Shown piece by piece: positions 1 through 8,971 of a stretch of DNA of 64,000 nucleotides. Source of the DNA: Nocardia crassostreae (GTDB lineage Bacteria > Actinomycetota > Actinomycetes > Mycobacteriales > Mycobacteriaceae); assembly GCF_001613405.1 (NCBI RefSeq), contig NZ_BDCH01000041.1, positions 1 through 64,000 of the forward strand, in the 5' to 3' direction. A program made the translations under genes and the position numbers. The notes beneath the pieces are model-generated. The model saw only the letters and a program-made list of their open reading frames with translations, searched no databases and was not told the origin of the DNA. Each line of letters opens with the position of its first letter. Within the stretch, counting starts at the first letter, position 1.

Positions 1-1
1 G

Positions 2-574
2 CATTTCCGCACGGTAGCGGGCCTTGACTCGGCCTACGACGACCACGGCAATGTGGCCGCCGCCATAGTAGTCCTCGACCTCGACACCCTGGAGACGGTG
101 GAAACCGTCACCGCCCGAAGCGCCACGGACTTCCCCTACGTCCCCGGCCTCCTCGCCTTCCGAGAACTCCCCACCACCCTAACCGCCCTCGAATCCCTAA
201 CCGTCACAACGGATCTCTTCATCTGCGACAGTCAGGGCCTAGCCCACCCCCGCCGCTTCGGCTTCGCCTGCCACCTCGGCCTCCTGACGGGCATCCCCAC
301 CCTCGGCGTAGCCAAGAACGCCTGGGGCGACCACGAGGACCCCGCCCCCGACCGCGGCTCCTGGACCCCCATCACCATCGACGGCGCCGCGGTGGGCCGC
401 GCCCTCCGCACCCGCACCAACATCAAACCGGTCTTCGTCTCCGTAGGCCACCTCATCGACATCGACACGGCCTGCACCCAGGTCCTCGCCCTGACCCCCG
501 AATTCCGCCAGCCCGAAACCACCCGCCGCGCCGACAAGCTGTGCCGACAGCTTCTGCGTGAGCTATCCGCCTGA
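2..574 (+). CDS. nfi: Endonuclease V, 5' end outside the window
   Basis: This enzyme cuts DNA near deaminated bases such as deoxyinosine. The reading frame is open to the left edge, and residues before the first possible internal start (GTG at 53) already match the family (VAGLDSAYDD, holding the first metal-binding Asp). The true start therefore lies outside the window and about 30-50 N-terminal residues are missing. Visible family blocks are YVPGLLAFRE, the second catalytic Asp in DSQGLAHPRRFG, the Lys in GVAKNAW and the C-terminal PVFVSVGHLID. The usual DGxG turn after the second Asp reads DSQG, a minor departure. The gene ends at TGA 572-574, tail to tail with the TerD/HNH gene. The family call is firm; activity is inferred from the retained Asp and Lys residues. 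Confidence 0.9.
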   Translation, partial: HFRTVAGLDSAYDDHGNVAAAIVVLDLDTLETVETVTARSATDFPYVPGLLAFRELPTTLTALESLTVTTDLFICDSQGLAHPRRFGFACHLGLLTGIPTLGVAKNAWGDHEDPAPDRGSWTPITIDGAAVGRALRTRTNIKPVFVSVGHLIDIDTACTQVLALTPEFRQPETTRRADKLCRQLLRELSA

Positions 575-580
575 TCTCGG

Positions 581-2207
581 TCAGATCCGGGCGCCCTTCT
601 CCAGATTGCATTTGCGGCAGAGGATCTGGAGATTGTCGACGCTGGTGGCGCCGCCCTGACTCCAGGGGATGACGTGGTCGAATTCGAGGTATTGCCCGTC
701 GCCGCACTGCACGCATCGACCACGGTCGCGTTGCCAGACCTGAGACTTCACATCCTGGGGAATCGCACTGGCCGGGTGCCAGCACCAAGCGCTTCGCCAC
801 TCGCAGGGCGCCTCCCAGGACCGCGGCGACATACTCCGGATCGGGGACGCGGTAGGTTCCGCCGCCGCGAGCCGTGGTCGCCTCGATCACCATGTTCTGG
901 TACTCGTGCCGGATCGAGACGATCTTCATCCAGGGGAGCTCCGTGCCAGCGCCCGAGCCGACGAACCGGACCTTCTTGCTGCTGCCGATCAGCCGTCCAC
1001 CGGTGAGCTTGGGACCGTTGGACAGGTATCTGACCTGGGTCGCGTTGACGTCGACATACAGCAGTTCACCGATCTCGAGGTGCAGACCGGGCCGCTCGAT
1101 GCGCGGCAGTTCGCCGACCTTCACCTGGGTCAGCGACCGGCCGCGCAGCATGCGCTGGCGCAGTTGGTCGATGTGCTGCCGAGCCATGGACAGGTCGGTC
1201 GACGCTTGCAGAGCTGTGATGGTCCGCTCGAAATCGTCCAGCTCCCTCTGCTCGACCTCGCCATCGGCGAACGCGAAGGCCACTATCCGCTCGAGGTGAG
1301 CCACCGCCAGCGGGCGGAGTGCTTCGCGCCCCGTCGCTTCGCTGATCACATGGAAGCGGAGCATGACCCACAGCTCATCCCACCGCGGGCCGGAAGGACC
1401 ATCGGAACCCAGCACCTGCCAGACCTGCGACCGCCACGTTTCCAGCAGCCCATTGACCTCGTTCTCGCACCAGGTGCACGGCGGAGGGGCGCCGAATCGC
1501 GGGATTCGCCGAGGTCGGCCACAGCGCGCGCAGGTAGCCGGATCGTTGGCGGGATGGGCCTGGCGGTAGTCCTCGGTCCATGCCGAGCCGCTCCACCACC
1601 GCAGACGCGCCGAGTCGGCGGGGGCCGGATACCACCCGGCGGGCATGTCGGAGACCGGGCCCGGATCGGGGGCCGGAAGAGGCTGGGCCGGAGGCGGCGG
1701 CTGGTCGCCGTCGTCCACCTCTACCCCGAATTCCTCGGCCAAACCGCGTAACCCGCTCTCCCAGCCCTGACCGACGGCGCGGAACTTCCACTCGCCATTC
1801 CGTCGGTAGAACTCGCCCAACACCATCGCGGTCACCGCTTCGGACCGCCGGACCGGATATCGGAGAAGTTCACCGCCCGCGCCACGAACGGTCAGCGTCA
1901 GATCGGAGATGTCCTGGAACGAGCCTTGGTCGACCGATCCCGCGATCACGACCCGCGTCACCGCCGATTCGATGGAATCGAGCACCAGACTCAGCGTTGC
2001 GCGCCCGGCTGTGGCGTCCTCCAGAATCACCGCCCCGGAGGGATGTTTCGGTGCGTTGAAGAACACGAAGTCATCGTTCGACCGGATTCTTCCGGTCTCC
2101 GCCAGCAGTAAAGCCTGTGGATCGACCTCCCGATCCGAACCCCATTCCAGGACGAGGGTTACCGCCGACGCGGCAACCGGCGCGTTGGCCCCACGCGTCA
2201 ACTCCAC
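581..2207 (-). pseudogene. TerD / DUF2510 / TerB-like / HNH multidomain protein, frameshifted near 773
   Basis: Read from GTG 2207, the protein has five parts in order. First is a TerD-type calcium-binding stress domain (starts VELTRGANAP). Second is a DUF2510 segment (WYPAPADSARLRWWSG). Third is a CxxC...CxxC zinc ribbon. Fourth is a TerB-like acidic helical region (AFADGEVEQRELDDFE). Fifth is a PH-like beta segment ending in GGALRVAKRLVLAP. At about 773 the frame is lost. In another frame a complete HNH nuclease follows (AIPQDVKSQVWQRD, CVQC, FDHVIPWSQGG, ILCRKCN) and stops at 581. One extra base in the CCCGG run explains the break. An AGAAGGAA ribosome site precedes GTG 2207; an upstream GTG at 2231 is less likely. 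TerD proteins act in tellurite and stress responses. Fusion to HNH suggests nucleic-acid targeting, which is inference. Confidence 0.75.
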
Positions 2208-2396
2208 GACGCAAACACCGTTCCTTCTCACGCAGCGAAATCGAGATAGTCACCGCGCCAGGAACTTTGGATACACCAATCCCCCACCCGAATCCCGGCA
2301 GCAGCCTGAGGCGATACCTTACCGACCGGCGCCCGGACTGTGCGGCCGATCGGAGGAACTGCGACAAAGGTTGCTACTCAACACAATCCGAAGGAA

Positions 2397-3599
2397 TTAC
2401 GGGAACAGCTTGATCGGGTTGACGATGTCGGCGGCGAGGGTGAGGAGCATGTAGGCGCCGCCGATGACTACGACGACGTAAGTGGCTGGGAGGAGTTTGA
2501 GGTAGTCGACGGGGGCGCCTGGGGGGAGGCCCTTGCGGGAGCGGAAGACGTTGCGGATTTTTTCGTAGATGACCACTGCCATGTGGCCGCCGTCCAGCGG
2601 GAGCAAGGGGAGGAGGTTGAAGGCGCCGAGGAAGAAGTTGAGGCTGGCCAGGGTGAGGATGAAGATTTCCCAGAGGCCGCGTTCGGCGGTTTCGCCGCCG
2701 ATTCGGCTGGCGCCGAGGACGGAGACGGGGGTTTCGGGGTCGCGTTCGCCGCCGGTGACGGCTTCCCAGAGGTCGGCCACTTTGGCGGGCATTTGGGCGA
2801 GGGACTGGAAGGTGCGGACCGCTATGTCGCCGGTGAAGGCGGCCGAGGCGGGGAGAGCCGCGAGGGCGTTGTATTGGACGGGCTCGTAGAAGTCTTGGCC
2901 TACACCGATTTTGGCGACCGTTTTGGGCTGGCCGTCTTTTTCGGGGTAAACGGTGGCGAGTTGGGGGGTGACCGGGATTTTGAGGGTTTGGCCGTCGCGG
3001 TCGATGGTGTAGGTGAAGGTGCCGGTCTGCTTCTGGGTCTGTTCGACGAACTCTTTCCAGGTTTCGACCTTGACGCCGTTGACGGCGGTCACGATGTCGC
3101 CGCGTTGCAGGCCCGCCTGCTGGGCGGGGCCTTCGCCGGTGCAGGGCAGGGCCTGCTGGGAGGGGCCCTGGCTCTGGACGCAGCTCATATTGCCGAGCTG
3201 AGTGGCGGGGGGCTGGTCGAAGCGGGGCAGGCCCCAGCCGATGGCGAGGATGACGATCAGGATGAAGCCGAGCAGGAAGTTCATCAGGATGCCGCCGGAC
3301 ATGACGAGCAGGCGCTTCCAGGTGGCCTGCCGGTACATGGCGCGGTCGAGATCCTCGGGCTCCAGCTCGTCCATGGCGGTCATGCCTGCGATATCGCAGA
3401 AACCGCCCAGGGGCAGCGCCTTCAGGCCGTATTCGGTCTCGCCGCGGCGGAAGGAGAACACCTTCGGGCCGAAGCCGATGAAATAGCGGCGCACCTTCAT
3501 GCCGGTGGCCTGGGCCGTCCACATGTGACCGCATTCGTGCAACGCGACCGACAGGGTGATGCCGAGGGCGAAGAGGATGAAGCCGATCGCGTAGACCAT
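2397..3599 (-). CDS. rip1: Site-2 protease (RseP/Rip1 type)
   Basis: This intramembrane zinc metalloprotease cleaves membrane-bound anti-sigma factors and other substrates. The 400-residue protein has HECGH at 21-25 in the first membrane helix. A PDZ domain lies in the central extracytoplasmic part (around AGLQRGDIVTAVNGVKV). The second zinc-site motif is NLLPLLPLDGGH near 330-340, followed by a last membrane helix near the C-terminus. Length and layout match mycobacterial Rip1. It lies 24 bp downstream of dxr on the same strand, the conserved dxr-rip1 order, so co-transcription is likely. Confidence 0.95.
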   Translation of the reverse strand: MVYAIGFILFALGITLSVALHECGHMWTAQATGMKVRRYFIGFGPKVFSFRRGETEYGLKALPLGGFCDIAGMTAMDELEPEDLDRAMYRQATWKRLLVMSGGILMNFLLGFILIVILAIGWGLPRFDQPPATQLGNMSCVQSQGPSQQALPCTGEGPAQQAGLQRGDIVTAVNGVKVETWKEFVEQTQKQTGTFTYTIDRDGQTLKIPVTPQLATVYPEKDGQPKTVAKIGVGQDFYEPVQYNALAALPASAAFTGDIAVRTFQSLAQMPAKVADLWEAVTGGERDPETPVSVLGASRIGGETAERGLWEIFILTLASLNFFLGAFNLLPLLPLDGGHMAVVIYEKIRNVFRSRKGLPPGAPVDYLKLLPATYVVVVIGGAYMLLTLAADIVNPIKLFP

Positions 3600-3623
3600 G
3601 CGGTTACGAACCCTCCTGGTGAA

Positions 3624-4760
3624 TCAGCCGCGCACGAGCGTACGTGCGGTTTCTCGCGCCCACGCATCCGCCGCGAGCACCTCGTCCAAGGTACTGGGTT
3701 CGGCGGTCCAGGTGGCGGCGGACTCCACCACCTCTGCCACGGTGCGCACGATGGCCGGAAAGCGGATGAGGCCGTCGAGGAAGGCTTGGACGGCGATCTC
3801 GTTGGCGGCGTTGTAGACGGCGGTCACACAGCCGCCCGCCCTACCGGCCTGGCGGGCCAGTTCGACGGCGGGGAACACCTCGTTGTCGACCGGTTCGAAG
3901 GTCCAGGTGGCGGCGGTCGAGAAATCGCAGGCCGCCGCCGCGCCGGGGACACGATCCGGCCAGCCCAACGCCAGCGCGATGGGCAACTTCATATCCGGCG
4001 GGCTGGCCTGGGCCAGCGTGGAGCCGTCCTTGAAGGTGACCATGGAATGCACGATGGACTGCGGGTGCACGGTCACATCGATGTCGTCGTAGTCGACGCC
4101 GAAGAGCAGGTGCGTCTCGATGAGTTCGAGGCCCTTGTTGACCAGCGACGCCGAATTGAGGGTGTTCATCAACCCCATCGACCAGGTCGGATGCGCCTTG
4201 GCCTCGGCCGGATTCACCGATTCGAGCATCTCCGAGGTCCAGCCCCGGAACGGGCCGCCGGAGGCGGTGAGGACCAGTTTGGCGACCTCGTCGGCGCGGC
4301 CGCCGCGCAGGCACTGGGCGAGCGCGGAATGCTCGGAGTCCACCGGCACGATCTGCCCCGGCGCCGCGGCGCGCGTCACCAGCGAGCCGCCCGCCACGAG
4401 GGATTCCTTATTGGCCAAGGCCAGTCGCCGACCGGACTCGAGGGTGGCGAGCGTCGGCTCCAGCCCGAGCGAACCGACCAGCGCATTGAGCACCACATCG
4501 GCGTCGGTGCGCCGCACCAGTTCCGCGGCCGCCGCCGGACCCGCCAGCGGCACACCGAGTTTCGCCGCCGCCTCGTCCGCGACCGCCACGTTCCGCGTGC
4601 CCGTGGCCGCGATCTGTTGCGCCAGCAGTTCGGTATTGCCGCCCCGCGCGGCCAGCCCGACCACCTCGAACCGGTCTGGGTTGGCGGCGATCACCTCCAG
4701 GGCTTGGGTGCCAATCGAACCCGTGCTGCCCAGCAGCAGAACCTTCACAACGTCGGACAC
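3624..4760 (-). CDS. dxr: 1-deoxy-D-xylulose 5-phosphate reductoisomerase
   Basis: This enzyme converts 1-deoxy-D-xylulose 5-phosphate to 2-C-methyl-D-erythritol 4-phosphate with NADPH and a divalent metal, the committed step of the MEP isoprenoid pathway. The 378-residue protein starts at a GTG. It has the NADPH-binding GSTGSIGTQ motif, the metal-site block VPVDSEHSALAQCL, the substrate loop TASGGPFRG, and SMGLMNTLNSASLVNKG followed by IETHLLFG. Length is typical. It is expressed away from the DUF2631 gene and followed closely by rip1, the usual actinobacterial pairing. Confidence 0.97.
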   Translation of the reverse strand: MSDVVKVLLLGSTGSIGTQALEVIAANPDRFEVVGLAARGGNTELLAQQIAATGTRNVAVADEAAAKLGVPLAGPAAAAELVRRTDADVVLNALVGSLGLEPTLATLESGRRLALANKESLVAGGSLVTRAAAPGQIVPVDSEHSALAQCLRGGRADEVAKLVLTASGGPFRGWTSEMLESVNPAEAKAHPTWSMGLMNTLNSASLVNKGLELIETHLLFGVDYDDIDVTVHPQSIVHSMVTFKDGSTLAQASPPDMKLPIALALGWPDRVPGAAAACDFSTAATWTFEPVDNEVFPAVELARQAGRAGGCVTAVYNAANEIAVQAFLDGLIRFPAIVRTVAEVVESAATWTAEPSTLDEVLAADAWARETARTLVRG

Positions 4761-4885
4761 GCGCTCATTCTCTCCTGACCGGTCCAGCTCATGACATGCC
4801 GCCCCGTCGCCCCCTGCTGGCTACGACGGACGGTCGTATGCCACCATATTGGCCAAGATTCGATTCGAGCCTATGAGGAGCGAAA

Positions 4886-5170
4886 GTGGCCACCACGGAA
4901 CTGGAACCCGCGCACAGCTCTGCTGTTGTCACCAAGGTCGATACGGCCGAGGTTCCGTCCGCCGCCTGGGGCTGGAGCGGTGAGTCGCGTCGCACGTTCC
5001 GCGCCGCCGGATGGGTTGTCGTCGTGATCCTGCTGGCCATGCTGTTGGAGGGCCCGCAGGGCAGCTCCTCGGGCACCGGCAATATCGGCTACATCTTCCT
5101 GGTCCTCTTCGCCATCGGTATTGCCGCCGTGCTGATTCGCGACTCGCTGTTGCAGCGCAAGCCGCGCTAG
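4886..5170 (+). CDS. DUF2631 small membrane protein
   Basis: This 94-residue protein has a polar N-terminus, a conserved AEVPSAAWGWSGESRRTFRA block and two hydrophobic segments (WVVVVILLAML and IGYIFLVLFAIGIAAVLI), then a basic tail. This matches the DUF2631 family, represented in M. tuberculosis near dxr (Rv2876). Its function is unknown; the sequence shows only a two-helix membrane protein. GTG at 4886 is preceded by an AGGAG site at 4876-4880. It diverges from dxr across 125 bp and ends just before a shared terminator hairpin. Confidence 0.85.
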   Translation: MATTELEPAHSSAVVTKVDTAEVPSAAWGWSGESRRTFRAAGWVVVVILLAMLLEGPQGSSSGTGNIGYIFLVLFAIGIAAVLIRDSLLQRKPR

Positions 5171-5188
5171 GACTTTCACGCGAGTAGG

Positions 5189-5213
5189 GCCGGGTCGCCT
5201 CCGACGACCCGGC
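5189..5213. terminator. Bidirectional hairpin between convergent genes
   Basis: A perfect 9-bp stem (GCCGGGTCG at 5189-5197, complement at 5205-5213) with a 7-nt loop sits between the ends of the DUF2631 gene and the secreted paralogue on the other strand. It has no long T run, so it is called from stem strength and position. Confidence 0.6.
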
Positions 5214-5231
5214 ACTATTCGTGTGTTCGCC

Positions 5232-5948
5232 CTACTGGTCCTCGGGGGCGTTGATGCGCTGCACGAAGCCGATGCCGACGATGATGGCGGCGGGGACGCC
5301 GGTCAGCACGAGACCGGAGGCGGCGCCGAGCGGGATGCCGATCGCGGCGCCCGCGAGGCAACCGGCGATACCGGTGGCGCCACCCAGATCCAGGATGGGG
5401 AGACCCAGGACCAGGCCGCCCACGGCGCCGATGGCGCAGCCGCCGACACCGCCGACAATGGTGCCGACCAGGGTGCCGATCGAGGTGATGATGCCGAACT
5501 GGGTGGCCGCGGCGGAGACGGCGTCATCGAAGGCGTCCTGCTTGACCACGTTGTGGCGGAAGTCGGACACGTGCGCGGCGGCCGGGTTGGTGTTCGGCGT
5601 GAGGGTGGCGCGCAGGCCGTCGACGGCGGCGTCGATCGGGTACTCGAGGTCGTTCAGCGTGTAGCTGAGGGGGAACCCGGCGACCACATTGCCCTGCTCG
5701 TCGTGCACCTGGAACTGACCGTTGTCGGTGGTCAGCGACCCCTTGTCGGTTTCGACCACGACGGAATCGCCCTCGATGCGGGTGTTCCAGTGAATGGACG
5801 GCAGGACCTGGCCGATGCCCTGGTCGACCCCGTCGATGAGGGAAGGCAGTACCGGAGCCGGAGCCGGATCGGCATAGGCCGTACCGGCGGTGATGCCCAG
5901 AGCCGCGATGACCAGAGCCGAGGTGGCGGCGAACTTCTTGAACTGCAT
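5232..5948 (-). CDS. Secreted Nocardia-type hypothetical protein, paralogue 1
   Basis: This 238-residue exported protein has unknown function. A signal peptide occupies about residues 1-26, ending AGTAYA before DPAPAPVLPS. A beta-rich block follows (NTRIEGDSVVVETDKGSL, then a DEQGNVVAGFPLSYTLND-type stretch). The C-terminal half is Gly/Ala-rich and hydrophobic (GIITSIGTLVGTIVGGVGG to VLTGVPAAIIVGIGF), with two Cys residues that could form a disulfide or insert in a membrane. It is highly similar to the neighbour at 6205-6888, so the two are a tandem duplication. The layout resembles the abundant secreted DUF8020-like proteins of Nocardia, but the family name is tentative. Confidence 0.8.
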   Translation of the reverse strand: MQFKKFAATSALVIAALGITAGTAYADPAPAPVLPSLIDGVDQGIGQVLPSIHWNTRIEGDSVVVETDKGSLTTDNGQFQVHDEQGNVVAGFPLSYTLNDLEYPIDAAVDGLRATLTPNTNPAAAHVSDFRHNVVKQDAFDDAVSAAATQFGIITSIGTLVGTIVGGVGGCAIGAVGGLVLGLPILDLGGATGIAGCLAGAAIGIPLGAASGLVLTGVPAAIIVGIGFVQRINAPEDQ

Positions 5949-6150
5949 TACTTCTCGTCGCTTTCGTCAGCGGACGCGCCCCCCCTGCAAGGAGCGGGTC
6001 CTCGTCGAGCACCCGAATCAAGGGTCGGAGAGAAGTGTTGCCGTAATGTTGCCAACCTGTAGCTAAATCGGGTCGTCAAGCATGCTTTCGTTAAAATTCA
6101 TAGCAGAGGGGTCTGATAATCCCCTTAGAAGCAAACCTTTGGTTCACAGC

Positions 6151-6184
6151 AAGGCCCGCCTCAGCACGTGCTGAGGCGGGCCTT
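6151..6184. terminator. 34-bp perfect palindrome, terminator of the second paralogue
   Basis: Seventeen bases (AAGGCCCGCCTCAGCAC) are followed directly by their exact reverse complement, giving a loopless 34-bp palindrome. It lies 20 bp after the stop of the 6205-6888 gene on the minus strand, so the transcript would fold into a strong hairpin ending in TT. Full symmetry means it could also act on the other strand. Confidence 0.75.
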
Positions 6185-6204
6185 GGACAAGCCGGGGCTC
6201 GTGA

Positions 6205-6888
6205 CTACTGGTTCTCTGGCGCGTTGATCCGGTTGTGGAAACCGATGCCGATGATGATCGCGGCGGGCACGCCGGTCAGCACCAGACCGGCGGCGGCGCC
6301 GAGGCCGATGCCCGCGGCGGCGCCGGGCAGGCAGCCGACGGCGAGACCCAGCACGCCACCGAAGAGGCAGCCGATGACGCCACCGGCGATGGTGCCGATC
6401 AGGGTGCCGATCGCGGTGATGATGCCGAACTGGGTGGCCGCGGCGGAGACGGCGTCGTCGAAGGCGTCCTGACGGACCACATCGTGGCGCAGCGCGTCCA
6501 TGCTCACGGGGCGGGCCGCGGCCGGATCGGTGTTCGGGGTCAGGGTGGCGCGCAGGCCGTCGACGGCCGCGTCGATCGGGTGCTCGAGATCGTTCAGGGT
6601 GTAGGCGAGCGGAATGCCCACGACCACATTGCCCTGCTCGTCGCGCACCTGGAACTGACCGTTGTCGGTGGTCAGGGAACCCTTGTCGGTCTCGACGACG
6701 ACCGAATTGCCCTCGATGCGAGCATTCCAGCCGATGGACGGGAGCACCTGGCCGACGCCCTGGTTGACCCCGTCGACGACCGAGGGAAGAACAGGAGCCG
6801 GGGCGGGGTCGGCGTGAACGGTACCGGCGGTGACGCCGAGGGCCGCGATAACGAGAGCCGACGTTGCGGCGACATTGCTGAACTTCAT
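6205..6888 (-). CDS. Secreted Nocardia-type hypothetical protein, paralogue 2
   Basis: This 227-residue exported protein resembles the 5232-5948 product along its whole length. It shares the signal peptide (ending AGTVHA before DPAPAPVLPS), the VVVETDKGSLTTDNGQFQV block, NVVVGIPLAYTLNDLEHPI and the Ala/Gly-rich hydrophobic tail. The shared block QDAFDDAVSAAATQFGIIT is identical. It differs mainly around a Met-containing insertion (PVSMDALRHD) and in the GCLFGGVLGLAVGCLPG stretch, which also carries two Cys. A hydrophobic tail with conserved Cys may suggest oligomerisation or membrane contact, which is inference. It has its own strong palindromic terminator and a long upstream region, so it is probably transcribed separately from paralogue 1. 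Confidence 0.8.
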   Translation of the reverse strand: MKFSNVAATSALVIAALGVTAGTVHADPAPAPVLPSVVDGVNQGVGQVLPSIGWNARIEGNSVVVETDKGSLTTDNGQFQVRDEQGNVVVGIPLAYTLNDLEHPIDAAVDGLRATLTPNTDPAAARPVSMDALRHDVVRQDAFDDAVSAAATQFGIITAIGTLIGTIAGGVIGCLFGGVLGLAVGCLPGAAAGIGLGAAAGLVLTGVPAAIIIGIGFHNRINAPENQ

Positions 6889-7239
6889 GGCTGTGGTTGC
6901 TTTCTTGGGCGAGTACTACCGGGATCGGAATCTGGGCTTTTCAAGCACCGTTGTCGAGTGTCCAGCAAATCGTTGCCTGAAAGTAACCTGAGATGCCGCT
7001 GAGAGCCCAAATCGGACAGTGATCTAGATCAAGCGATCCGAAAACCGCAGTGCGAAAAAGACTTTCGGACTGTTATTCACCCAAGATTCTTTATGTGAGT
7101 TCAATCATATTCCACTCGAGGGGTGAATCAGTTCGGGATAGGTCGATCGGCCGATGTGGCAGGGTCGGCCCAGGTCGGAATATGGCTGCACCGTCTCGAA
7201 TCCGAGGCGTGTCTCGACCCCCGGATCGAAGGAACCTCA
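6889..7239. other. Divergent intergenic region, AT-richer, no gene seen
   Basis: This 351-bp stretch lies between the divergent secreted paralogue and the DUF4331 gene. It is visibly lower in GC than its surroundings, as expected for a two-way promoter region. No convincing ORF was found. It contains the TGATCTAGATCA palindrome listed separately. Confidence 0.6.
7019..7032. promoter_or_regulatory. FNR/CRP-like palindromic box
   Basis: The bases GTGATCTAGATCAA contain the perfect 12-bp palindrome TGATCTAGATCA and match the FNR consensus TTGAT-N4-ATCAA except at the first base. It is placed centrally between two divergent genes. Which CRP/FNR-family regulator would bind is not known from the sequence. 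Confidence 0.35.
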
Positions 7240-8883
7240 ATGTCCCGAACCCCACGGCGAGGCGGTCGTCGCCGTGCTGCCGGCGCCCTCGCGGCGGTCG
7301 GCGCTCTCGTGCTCGGTGGAACGGTGGGCGGCTTCGCGCTGCCCACCACCGCCGGCGCTTCCAGTCACCGGGAGGCCCCGCTCATCGCGGGGGATCCGGC
7401 GGTGGACAACACCGACGTGTACGCGTTCGTCAGCCCCGACAACCCGGACACGGTCACGCTCATCGCCAACTGGTGGGGCGTGCAGGCGGCCTATGGCGGC
7501 CCGAATTTCTACCCTTGGGCCACCGACGCCAACTACGACATCAATATCGACAACGACGGGAACGGGAAGCCGGATCTGTCCTATCGCATCAACTTCGCCA
7601 CCGACGACCGGCGCGGGGGAACGACCTTCCTCTACAACAACGGGCCGGTCACCAGCCTCGATGACGAGAATCTGCTGTTCCGGCAGAACTACACGGTGTC
7701 GGTCAGCCACGGCGTGAACGACTGGCGGCCGATCGCGCACGGGCAGGCCGCGCCGTCCTATGTGGGCCAGGCGTCGATGCCCGATTACCAGACCCTGCGC
7801 GAGCAGGCGACCGAGCAGCTGCCGAGCGGCGGCAGCGTATACGTCGGCGCGGCCGAGGATCCGTTCTTCCTCGATCTGCGCGTCTTCGACCTGCTCTACG
7901 GTGGCGATCTGTCCGAGACCGGGACCGATACGCTGGCCGGGTTCAACGTCAATACCGTTGTGCTGCAGGTGCCCATGCGGGATCTGGCATTGAAGAACGA
8001 TCCCACCCGCAATCCGGTTATCGGCGTGTGGAGCGACACCGAGCGCAAGACCATGCAGCTCAGCCCGGGCGCGGCCAAGCCGGTGGGCGAGGCCGTGCAG
8101 GTCTCGCGACTGGGCAATCCGCTCGTCAACGAGGTGGTCATGCCCGCCGAGTTGAAGGACGCGTTCAACGGGATCTCCCCCGCCACCGACGCGACCATTC
8201 CCGCGGTGGTCGAGCGGGTCACCGATCCGGAGCTGGCCAAGCTCATCGAAGCCATCTACAAGATTCCGGCCCCGGCCGGGCCCCGCAATGATCTGGTGGA
8301 GATCTTCCTCACCGGAATCGCCAAGAACGCACCGACATTGGACGGCACCAAGCCGCCCATCCAGGCGGATCTGAATTCGCAGATCCTCAATGCCGATGCC
8401 AATCCCAAGGCGTTCCAGCCCTCGGAGATGTTGCGGCTCAATATGTCCGTGCCGGTGACGGCCCAGCCGGAGCGGCTCGGCGTGCTCGCCAATGACCTGC
8501 AGGGCTTCCCGAACGGGCGGCGGCTGACCGACGATGTCGTGGATATCGCCATTCAGGCCATGGAGGGTGCGGCGGCGACGGGTCAGCTGGTCGACGCGCT
8601 CGCGACGGGCGACAAGGTCGATACCAATGACGCCAAGTTCTCCGACACCTTCCCGTATCTCGCATTGCCTTCGCGCGGTATGGAATACACCTCCGGAGCC
8701 TTGGCGGACGGCACCGTGACCGCCCCCGCCGCCGCGGTGCAGCCCAGCGATGAAGGGTCGTCGTGGATGATGCCCGCCGTGGCCGGTGGCGTCGGCGCGG
8801 CCGCGCTGCTCGGCTTCGGCGGCTGGATGTTGTTGCGCCGCAGGCGCGCGGTGAATCCGCTCGATCCACCGCCGAGCGCCTGA
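7240..8883 (+). CDS. DUF4331 exported, membrane-anchored protein
   Basis: This 547-residue protein starts at ATG 7240, seven bases after a GAAGGA site. An open frame reaches 7123 but lacks a ribosome site. An arginine-rich signal sequence (RRGGRRRAAG, then a hydrophobic core to about residue 40) leads into the DUF4331 domain, which begins ASSHREAPLIAGDPAVDNTD. Conserved blocks include NWWGVQAAYGGPNF, YDINIDNDGNG and PFFLDLRVFDLLYG. A C-terminal hydrophobic helix followed by LRRRR anchors it to the membrane. The reaction is unknown. The following TPR gene is a frequent partner of DUF4331 genes in actinomycetes, though a strong terminator separates them here. Confidence 0.88.
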   Translation: MSRTPRRGGRRRAAGALAAVGALVLGGTVGGFALPTTAGASSHREAPLIAGDPAVDNTDVYAFVSPDNPDTVTLIANWWGVQAAYGGPNFYPWATDANYDINIDNDGNGKPDLSYRINFATDDRRGGTTFLYNNGPVTSLDDENLLFRQNYTVSVSHGVNDWRPIAHGQAAPSYVGQASMPDYQTLREQATEQLPSGGSVYVGAAEDPFFLDLRVFDLLYGGDLSETGTDTLAGFNVNTVVLQVPMRDLALKNDPTRNPVIGVWSDTERKTMQLSPGAAKPVGEAVQVSRLGNPLVNEVVMPAELKDAFNGISPATDATIPAVVERVTDPELAKLIEAIYKIPAPAGPRNDLVEIFLTGIAKNAPTLDGTKPPIQADLNSQILNADANPKAFQPSEMLRLNMSVPVTAQPERLGVLANDLQGFPNGRRLTDDVVDIAIQAMEGAAATGQLVDALATGDKVDTNDAKFSDTFPYLALPSRGMEYTSGALADGTVTAPAAAVQPSDEGSSWMMPAVAGGVGAAALLGFGGWMLLRRRRAVNPLDPPPSA

Positions 8884-8887
8884 TATC

Positions 8888-8942
8888 GCGCCCGGGGCGG
8901 GACCGCCCCCGATCCGGTCCCGCCCCGGGCGCCCCCCCTTTT
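8888..8942 (+). terminator. Strong intrinsic terminator after the DUF4331 gene
   Basis: An 18-bp perfect stem (8888-8905 with 8915-8932) with a 9-nt loop is followed by CCCCCC and TTTT. It begins five bases after the DUF4331 stop, so transcription should largely end before the TPR gene. Confidence 0.85.
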
Positions 8943-8971
8943 CAACTCATCGCATGTCCCGAGGCCTCGAA

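Noticed and set aside
2340..4778. 812-codon plus-strand open frame opposite rip1 and dxr
   Set aside because: It is the complement of two conserved genes. Its Gly/Glu/Asp-rich composition is the known artefact of high-GC antisense frames, and no domain is seen.
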